Both the position numbers and the translations under genes were made by a program. The notes beneath the pieces were generated by a model that was not told where the DNA came from, made no database searches, and was given only the letters and a program-made list of their open reading frames with translations. From Oehlia diaphana (Eukaryota > Glomeromycota > Glomeromycetes > Glomerales > Glomeraceae), in assembly GCA_003833135.1 (NCBI GenBank), contig QZLH01001361.1:1-16746 (forward strand): 16,746 nt of DNA, written 5' to 3'. Of the stretch, positions 10,602-16,746 are shown in pieces; positions within the stretch are counted from its first letter, which is position 1; the number at the start of each line of letters is the position of its first letter.

Positions 10602-11123
10602 TCATTCAATATTATGTTCATAATCTTGACAAATTTCATATAGTTCTATAAAAAAAATAATAAATTAGATATAGAATATTAATAAAATTATTTGACAAAT
10701 AATAATAACTTACCTAATTCACTTAATTGAACATCTAAGCATTCTGAAACTATATATTATGTATTTATAGTATTTAAACATTAATAAATTTAAATAAAAT
10801 AATTATTATAATAAAGAGAATACTTACTTGGATTTGCTGATGTTGATTGAGCAATATAACTAGTGTCTATTATAATTAAATATAACATTAATAATGTAAA
10901 TGGATTATATGATAAACCAAAATTAAATTTAATTACCTGAACTAAATTGAAGAGATGATAAATCTGAAGAATTTACTGGTTTTGGAAGATTTTTGAAATT
11001 TAAAAGTCTACTAGTATAAATTGCTTGTGGATGCGTTTTGAAGCTTTTGGATTTATCTTCATTTGATCTGTTTTTGAATTTTTCTTTCCTAATTTTATCA
11101 CATTCTTTTATTTGAAAATATAT

Positions 11124-11357
11124 TTCACTATTTTGACTATTGTCACCATTTTCACTATCTTTGCCACATTCACCATCTTCAATATCTTCACCATATTTAG
11201 TATCTTCACCATCTTTAACAACTTCACCATCTTTAAAATCTTCACCATCTTTAACATCTTCACCATCTTCACCATCTTTACCATCTTCACCATCTTCACT
11301 ATTTTCACTATATTTATTATATTCACTATATTCACTACTATCTTCACTATCTTTACT
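11124..11357 (-). repeat. Acidic minisatellite coding for an Asp/Glu/Gly/Ser-rich tail
   Basis: About 78 codons of exon 3 of the kinase pseudogene are a degenerate 9-nt repeat on GAAGATGGT (Glu-Asp-Gly) with variants such as KDGED, SENSED and SEYSEY. The repeat remains in the kinase frame throughout. It follows the kinase domain and is strongly acidic, so it would be a disordered tail. On the plus strand it leaves open frames of Phe/Thr/Ile or Ser/Pro type that are not genes. Confidence 0.85.
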
Positions 11358-12157
11358 ATTTTCAATATTTTTAATTTGATCATTCCATTCATTTAGTATT
11401 TCATACAACTCTTTAGTGGTTGGTCTATTTTTTATTTCAGCATCCCAACAATTTATTATCAAATCTGCAAGTATCTTTGGCATGTTATTAGAAATTGTTG
11501 GTCTAAGTCCTTTACATATTTTAATGACTAAAAATTCATTATGAGGAATATCATTAAAAGGAATTTCTTCAGAAAGAAATTCGTTCATTATTATTCCAAA
11601 TGAGTAAATATCTGCTGCTTTTGTATATTGTTGTCCATGCAAAACTTCTGGTGCCATATATGGTAATACTCCATAAATTCCTTCTTTTTTAACTGTTTGC
11701 TTTATATTTGCTGGTTGACACATTCCTAAATCACTTATATATGGATTATATGCAAATAATATATTACCTGAATGAAAATCTTTGTGAACTTTTTCAGCAT
11801 TATGAATATCTAAAAGTCCTCTTGCAATTTGTTGTAATTTATCAATTTTTGATTTATAATTGATATAATTATCAGATTTATTTAAATAATTTCTCAAATT
11901 TCCATTACTACAATAATGTAAAACCATCATATACTCTTTATCATTTGGATCTTGAGTAATTCCATAACATTGAACAATATCTATAAGATGAATCTGAAGA
12001 TGAGATTTAATCTAATTATCATCAAAAAGGAAAATTTTATTAATAAATAAATGCAAATAACAAACTTTATATATAAGACAAAGTAAATTTAAATTATCTC
12101 ATTTAAAAAATCTGAACATATATCAGAAAAATTATTCAAACTTTTCAATGCATATTT

Positions 12158-12450
12158 ATCATATGTAGTGTTCCGCACGAATCGATTCGTGACACGGTGT
12201 GACCCTGATTGCTCCCGAGTAATAAAAACGTATTTTGTGAATAACTTTTGATCTAGCGGTCCGATTTCGACGATCTTTTCTTTATTTTGATCAGGGCAAC
12301 GAGACCTATCGATTAAAAAAAAGATCATCGAATTTGGATCACTAGATCCTGAGATAATAATTTTTGGAAGTCGAATCGAGTCTGAATCGAGTCTGAATCG
12401 AATCGAATTTCAAAGGAGAAATTTGATTCGTGCGGAACACTAATCATATG
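12158..12450. mobile_element. 277-bp hAT-type MITE (12166-12442) with 8-bp target duplication
   Basis: The element is bounded by perfect 18-bp inverted ends: TAGTGTTCCGCACGAATC at 12166-12183 and its exact complement at 12425-12442. It is flanked by identical 8-bp copies of ATCATATG at 12158-12165 and 12443-12450. An 8-bp target duplication and a TAGTG end fit the hAT superfamily. Inside, CACGAATCGATTCGTG (12176-12191) is a perfect palindrome, and GAATCGAGTCT is tandemly repeated at 12373-12394 with a third partial copy. No transposase is encoded, so it needed one from elsewhere. Removing the element and one duplication copy restores kinase codons Y-S-Y-D-K-Y-A-L-K without a gap, which proves the insertion site. 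Unmutated ends and duplication suggest a fairly recent insertion. Confidence 0.93.
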
Positions 12451-12961
12451 AATATCTATACCATTTTTGATTCAATATCCCAATATTCAATATTTCCTTC
12501 AGGCCATTCAGCTGAATAAATCTTACCAAAACCACCTTCCGCAATATAAGTGATATTATGAAATTTTTCAAAAGGTATCCATTCAAGAGATTTTCTATGT
12601 TGTACAGCATTAAGTTGTGATTGCTGTATAAATTTATCAATAACTTTATTTCCACTAGTCCAATTTTTAAAGTTATCTTTAAATCTTATAGCACCACATA
12701 TTCCATACACTTGTTTTCTTTTTTCTAAATCTCCTATATAAACTACTCTTTCATCTACATTTTCTGATTCAATAGTTGAATCAATAATAGGAATTGTAAC
12801 ATGGATCTTTTAATAGACAAAAAATTATTAATATTTTTAATTACAAAAATTCAGTAAAATAATTATAATAATTAGAAATATTTAATTGCCATTACCTGAT
12901 ATTTACTTGTATGAGTTGTATCAATACTATCCTTCCATAAATCTTTTGGGGTATCATCCAT

Positions 12962-14180
12962 ATTAATTGAGTTGTGGATCATAATTTTAATTTTAGTTAT
13001 ATAAATAAATAACTATGTTACTCAAAAATAAATTTCAGAATTATTATAGGCAAAAGAAAAAAATTATGAATTGAACGTAGAAATTCAGTTGGTTTGATAG
13101 GTGCATGTTTTAAATTTATTTACAAAATTATATTTCTATTGATTCACATCAAGTCTAAAACTATAGCTTATGACATAATTGAATCACTTTATAGAATTTA
13201 TGATAGTAGTAAATTAGTAATGCAAATTCATTGAGATCTTACACAGGAAATATTTTTATATTCGCAATATCATAATTCCTAATATATAAGTGATTTTGGA
13301 TTTCGTGATTTACTAAAATTATATGGCGATTTTTCTTATGAAACACTTGTACGAGATTATGATTAATATTGGTGCGTCAGGTAGCTAAATACATGTTTAG
13401 ACTGTTTAGTATCAGTTCTAATTTATTTTTTTTATAGGTCTTGAAGAATAGGTAAGTAACATATTCGATAAAAGATCATTACTTTTTCAAAATATAAATT
13501 TGAATGATGAGTTACAATCAATTATGATTATAATTTATGGAGAAAGAAATTATTTAAATTCTTTTATACAAGTTCAACATTTGTCTCGATTTATTTAGAC
13601 ATCTTATTATCATAATTTGTATAGTCTCTTTTATATAGTACGTATAAAAATGATCAAATGTATCAAGAGTATTAGCAGTTTTTAGATTAATACTATATAC
13701 ATTAGCTTTACATTCAGGCAATTAATAAGTATAACAATTTGAATCCTTATTTATAAAAATTCTTTATTTTTAATATTTCATATGCTAGTTTACTTTTATC
13801 TTATAAATACAATACATACATACATAATTATGGATTTGGGAACATTTTTTTTGATAGAAAATTTTAGAAAACTAAAAAAAAATGTAAATTCCAAAATTGA
13901 TATCCGCATAGTCCAATGGATAGTGATTATTATAATTTTATTTTATATTTTCATAAATATCTATTAAAGAAACATGTATTAGTTGATTTGATCTAATAAG
14001 TAGGTTTGATTTAATTAATCTGAATAATTTTGAACAGAAATTTAAAAATTCTATTAATAAAGAAAATTTCAAAAATTCAATATTTGAGGATTTAAGGTTA
14101 GATTATGGATCGACATTATGCATAATTAACTAGTATAAATTCAATTAAATTAAATTTTTTTTTTTCTTTAACATTTTAAA
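12962..14180. other. AT-rich intergenic DNA between the divergent kinase and BTB genes
   Basis: It lies between the 5' ends of a minus-strand and a plus-strand gene, so it should contain both promoters, but no motif stands out. The T run at about 14156-14167 just before the BTB start is part of its leader. A short SDFGF-like string near 13293 and a splice-like micro-segment near 13427-13452 are too small to support a gene. Confidence 0.4.
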
Positions 14181-15663
14181 ATGATGTCTTCAAAATTTTT
14201 GGCAGAATTATCAAGTGATTATGAAAAACTTTTTGAAACAGAAATAGGATATGATGTTATCATTTATGCTGGAGAGGAGTCAAACGTTAAAGAAATTCAT
14301 GCTCATTCAAATATTTTATGTATTAGGTCTCAATATTTTCGTTCTGCATTTTCTAATGAATGGGCTGAGAAAAAAGATGGAAAATTTATTTTAAGGAAAC
14401 CAAACATTTCTCCTCACCTATTTAATATCATTCTCAGGTAATGTATAAATTTTAACAATGAAAATTTTATTTGTATTTAATTAACACTATATATTTTATT
14501 AATAATAATTAATTAGATTCATTTATTGTGGAAATATTGAATTGAAAAGTTTACAAGGTCCTGAAGTATTCAAACTTTTGATAGCAGTAGATGAACTTAA
14601 TATTCAACAATTGATTTTTTATATTCAAGAATATTTAATTGAACATCAAACCGAATTTTTGCATCAAAATCCAACTGGTATTCTTGAAACTATTTATCAA
14701 TATGAAACATTTACGGATTTATGGAATTTTTGTCTTGAAAAAATTTGTGAAGAACCTAAAATTTTATTTAAATCAGATAAATTTATTGAGTTAAAGGCTC
14801 CATTATTGGAAATGTTGATTAGACGAGATGATTTAAATATGGAGGAAATTGAGATTTGGGAAGGTTTATTGAAATGGTGTTTTGCTCAACAAAATATGTT
14901 AAATGATCCAACCAAATGGGGTAAAGATGATGCTATAAAAATTGAGAGATCATTACACAGATTTATTCCTTTAATTAGATTCTATGATATTAACCCTGCA
15001 GATTTCTTTTATAAAGTTTATTGTTATAAAGAAATATTGCCTCAAGATTTAATTCATAATCTTTTGGAATTTCATATAGTCCCTAATATAAAACCTAAAA
15101 CCAATGTAGCACCTTCAAGAAAGCCAAACTTTGATTCAACCTTAATTGAATCAAATTATATCCCACTATTTGCTTCATGGATTGATAGAAAAGATTCTTA
15201 TAAAAAAAGTGATATTCCTTATGAATTTAAGTTATTATATCGCTCAAGTAGAGATGGATTTGATGCTGCATCATTTCATAGAAATTGTGACAATAAAGGA
15301 GCTACTATTTGGATAGCAAAAATTCAAGGTACAACACAATTAATTGGAGGATATAATCCACTTGATTGGAATGGAAATAATGTTTGGAAAAATACAACAG
15401 ATAGTTTTCTGTTTAATGTTAAAGATGGAAAAAATATTTCTACTGCAAAAATAAGTTATGTTAATGACAACAATGCAAGTTATGCTATTTATTGCGTGGG
15501 TAATCAAGGACCACACATGGGCAATTTCTATTGTACCAGTACCGACAATTGGACATTTTATTGTTGTAGTATTAATGATGCTAATTTTGCTTATCCTAAA
15601 ATAGGAATTCCAGAAAGTTTTAAGGTGGAAAAATATGAAGTATTTCAAGTAATTAAAAAATAA
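14181..15663 (+). CDS. BTB-BACK-TLDc domain protein, two exons, 467 aa
   Basis: Exon 1 is 14181-14437 and exon 2 is 14517-15663. They are joined over a 79-bp GT-AG intron (AG|GTAATG to TTAG|ATTC) that completes an Arg codon, giving ILRFIYCGN. Residues about 20-120 are a BTB/POZ domain (IGYDVIIYAG, IHAHSNILCIRSQYF, IYCGNIEL), which normally dimerises and can dock cullin-3. About 125-235 is a BACK-like helical region (VDELNIQQL, MLIRRDDLNMEEIEIWEGLLKW cut into short helices). About 292-465 is a TLDc domain with the typical ATIWIAKI and GGYNPLDW motifs (the latter at 363-370). TLDc domains are linked in other eukaryotes to V-ATPase binding and stress resistance. Two ATGs are adjacent; the first is taken, with A at -3. 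All domains are complete, so the gene is probably functional. Its likely role, a cullin-3 adaptor or TLDc regulator, is inferred from family only. Confidence 0.92.
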
Positions 15664-16069
15664 TTACCAAATACATCTCCATTTTTTTGTTAAATCTTTA
15701 CAAAATAAAATTCAATTACTTATATCAGAAAAGGTCATTTGACATGAATTTATGTTAAAAAATTTTTCTACAGTGGTAATTATTAGAAGAAAGCTTAATT
15801 TTTGATTTTTACAATACTATTAGAATATTTTTTTTTTAAAAAAAAAAATTCGTTTACATAATAAATTATTTCCTTCCTATACATAAAAAGTGGTAATAAA
15901 TCCAAATAAATGTATGTAAAAAATGTATTAACTATAATTCATGTGATTCCTCTCAGAATTTTCCTTATTTCTGATTAAATATTTAACATAAAAGATGAAG
16001 AATTTATATATATTAAAAAAATTATCAGATAAAGTTTAAAATTCATTTATATTTGAAATATGATCTTAC
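15664..16069. other. AT-rich 3' flank of the BTB gene
   Basis: It holds the presumed 3' untranslated region (AATAAA-like AAAATAAAATT at about 15699) and a T-run/A-run junction at about 15829-15848. No gene is seen. Confidence 0.4.
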
Positions 16070-16235
16070 TTGCCACTTTAAGTCGTATATGACATTTTTT
16101 GTTTAACCCATTTTCAAATCGTTTTGGTTGATAATTACTATTATCTGAAAATCTCTCATTTTTCACTCTTTTTCTATATCTTTTCCTCGATTTCTTTGTG
16201 GTTGACTGACTAGTTTTGGATTGAAACGGGATTGT
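16070..16235 (-). CDS. Exon-like open stretch encoding a very basic peptide, unknown
   Basis: On the minus strand an AG (CAAATAG) precedes 16235 and a strong donor (GCAA|GTAAGATC) follows 16070. The 55 codons between are open and unlike their AT-driven surroundings: KTSQSTTKKSRKRYRKRVK, then SDNSNYQPKRFENGLNKKC and HIRLKVA. The Lys/Arg cluster would suit a nuclear localisation signal or nucleic-acid binding. Another minus frame begins MPQNPMIWSKTS at 16276 and runs to 16163 (37 aa), overlapping it. No partner exon was identified on either side. It may be one exon of a gene, a transposon fragment or a pseudogene. I do not recognise the family. Confidence 0.25.
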
Positions 16236-16460
16236 CTATTTGAAGTTTTGCTCCAGATCATTGGGTTTTGCGGCATAAATTATTTAGCGATAGTATGCTT
16301 TTGACGTAATGATTTTCGCACATCTCCTTCCATATTTATTCACTTTTTTGCTCAATTTGGAATTTGTTGTGCGATCTTCATGCATTTTTTCATAGTTTTG
16401 GAAATGCACAATGTGAAAAACAATTGCTCAATTTTATATAGCTATATTATAGCTATATAG
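16236..16460. other. Less AT-rich spacer before the hexanucleotide array
   Basis: Base composition is more balanced than in most of the window, but no complete frame is present. The last bases are TATAGCTATATTATAGCTATATAG, a self-complementary lead-in to the array. Confidence 0.35.
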
Positions 16461-16670
16461 CTATTGCTATTGCAATTGCAATTGCTATTGCTATTGCTAT
16501 TGCTATTGCAATTGCTATTGCTATTGCTATTGCTATTGCAATTGCTATTGCTATTGCTATTGCTATTGCTATTGCTATTGCAATTGCTATTGCTATTGCT
16601 ATTGCTATTGCTATTGCTATTGCAATTGCTATTGCTATTGCTATTGTTATTGCTATTGCTATTGCTATTG
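16461..16670. repeat. Hexanucleotide microsatellite (CTATTG)n, 35 units
   Basis: Thirty-five consecutive 6-bp units fill exactly 210 bp. Twenty-eight are CTATTG, six are CAATTG (units 3, 4, 9, 14, 21 and 28) and one is TTATTG (unit 32). AGCTATATAGCT-type palindromes flank it on both sides (16451-16462 and about 16670-16680). Because six is a multiple of three, it leaves long open frames on both strands (alternating Ile-Ala on minus, Leu/Gln runs on plus). These are artefacts of the repeat, not genes. Confidence 0.95.
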
Positions 16671-16746
16671 CTATATAGCTATAGACGTTGTTATTCAATA
16701 TTGCTTCTTTGATATCATTAGAATAAAATTGCAAAATATTCATTTT

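Larger units (their letters stand above)
10602..12961 (-). pseudogene. TKL-like protein kinase gene, six exons, disrupted by a MITE, a frameshift and a donor-site mutation
   Basis: Exons on the minus strand: 12961-12896, 12806-12098, 12011-10937, 10866-10828, 10749-10714 and 10645-10602 (stop TGA). Introns of 89, 86, 70, 78 and 68 bp end in AG, and all but the second start with GT. Once the lesions are set aside the exons stay in phase and would give about 560 residues. In order: IHVTIPIIDST and NWTSGN modules, LEWIPF, glycine loop EGGFGKIYS, ATP lysine in YALKSL, catalytic loop VHKDFHSGN (HRD as HKD), DLG in place of DFG, APE in YMAPEV, then DIYSFG. An acidic repeat tail follows, and the protein ends CQDYEHNIE. 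Ser/Thr or dual-specificity signalling kinase by family. Lesions: a 1-base gain or 2-base loss at about 12470; MITE 12166-12442, whose first codon read in frame is TAG; donor of intron 2 reads ATAATT instead of GTAATT at 12097. A shorter product from an internal ATG (about 11930) would lack the ATP-binding lobe. Confidence 0.85.

Noticed and set aside
11108..11396. Open frames on both strands inside the acidic repeat
   Set aside because: They are shadows of the 9-nt coding minisatellite in kinase exon 3.
12089..12328. A 79-residue minus-strand open frame across the MITE
   Set aside because: It is the left half of the MITE read through into the kinase codons after the insertion point, not a separate gene.
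13290..13370. A short SDFGF string followed by about 20 open codons, reminiscent of a kinase DFG region
   Set aside because: No other kinase motif lies near it and the sequence after it does not fit an activation segment, so a chance match is likelier.
13427..13452. A 14-nt micro-exon-like segment between TTTTATAG and GTAAGT on the plus strand
   Set aside because: No coding exons on either side to join it to.
13782..13967. A 61-codon plus-strand frame with a hydrophobic C-terminus
   Set aside because: Composition follows the AT-rich background; there is no domain and no splice or start context to support it. A D-arm-like string TCCAATGGATAG at about 13911 has no matching T-arm, so it is not a tRNA.
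15340..15648. A 102-codon minus-strand frame
   Set aside because: It is antisense to the TLDc domain of the BTB gene.
16453..16743. Long open frames of Ile-Ala (minus) and Leu/Gln (plus) repeats
   Set aside because: They are the hexanucleotide array read in a frame-preserving period; no coding sequence flanks it.

Overview
The window is a very AT-rich, gene-poor piece of a nuclear eukaryotic genome. It most resembles an arbuscular mycorrhizal fungus of the Rhizophagus irregularis type (Glomeromycotina). The reasons are the short 66-89 bp GT-AG introns, the AT-saturated intergenic DNA, and gene types that are hugely expanded in these fungi: an intronless F-box/LRR-like protein, a TKL-like kinase with the NWTSGN/LEWIPF N-terminal module, and a BTB-BACK-TLDc protein. 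The organism call rests on recognising these families, not on a database search.

Layout. 1-510: repeat-derived DNA with GTCACGTGAC palindromes, an ATCGATT-rich stretch ending in a hAT-like terminus at 400, and a 35-bp A run. 510-4080: mostly featureless AT-rich DNA with a Helitron-like end near 1050, a possible decayed two-exon mini-gene (1771-1963, minus) and a probable 281-bp MITE (3523-3803). 4081-5535: an intact F-box gene (plus). 6375-6806: a degraded N-terminal fragment of a kinase gene (minus). 6807-10601: nearly 4 kb with no gene I can support. 10602-12961: a six-exon kinase gene (minus), fully reconstructable but broken by a 277-bp hAT-type MITE with a perfect 8-bp target duplication, a frameshift and a probable splice-donor mutation. 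14181-15663: an intact two-exon BTB-BACK-TLDc gene (plus). 16070-16235: an exon-like basic stretch (minus). 16461-16670: a 35-unit hexanucleotide array.

How the genes relate: the F-box and BTB-BACK proteins belong to families that commonly act as substrate adaptors of cullin ubiquitin ligases, and the kinases belong to a large expanded family. There is no operon-like organisation and no evidence that the genes act together. The clearest story is local decay of an expanded kinase family, with a transposable element caught inside one copy. I found no convincing new biological system.
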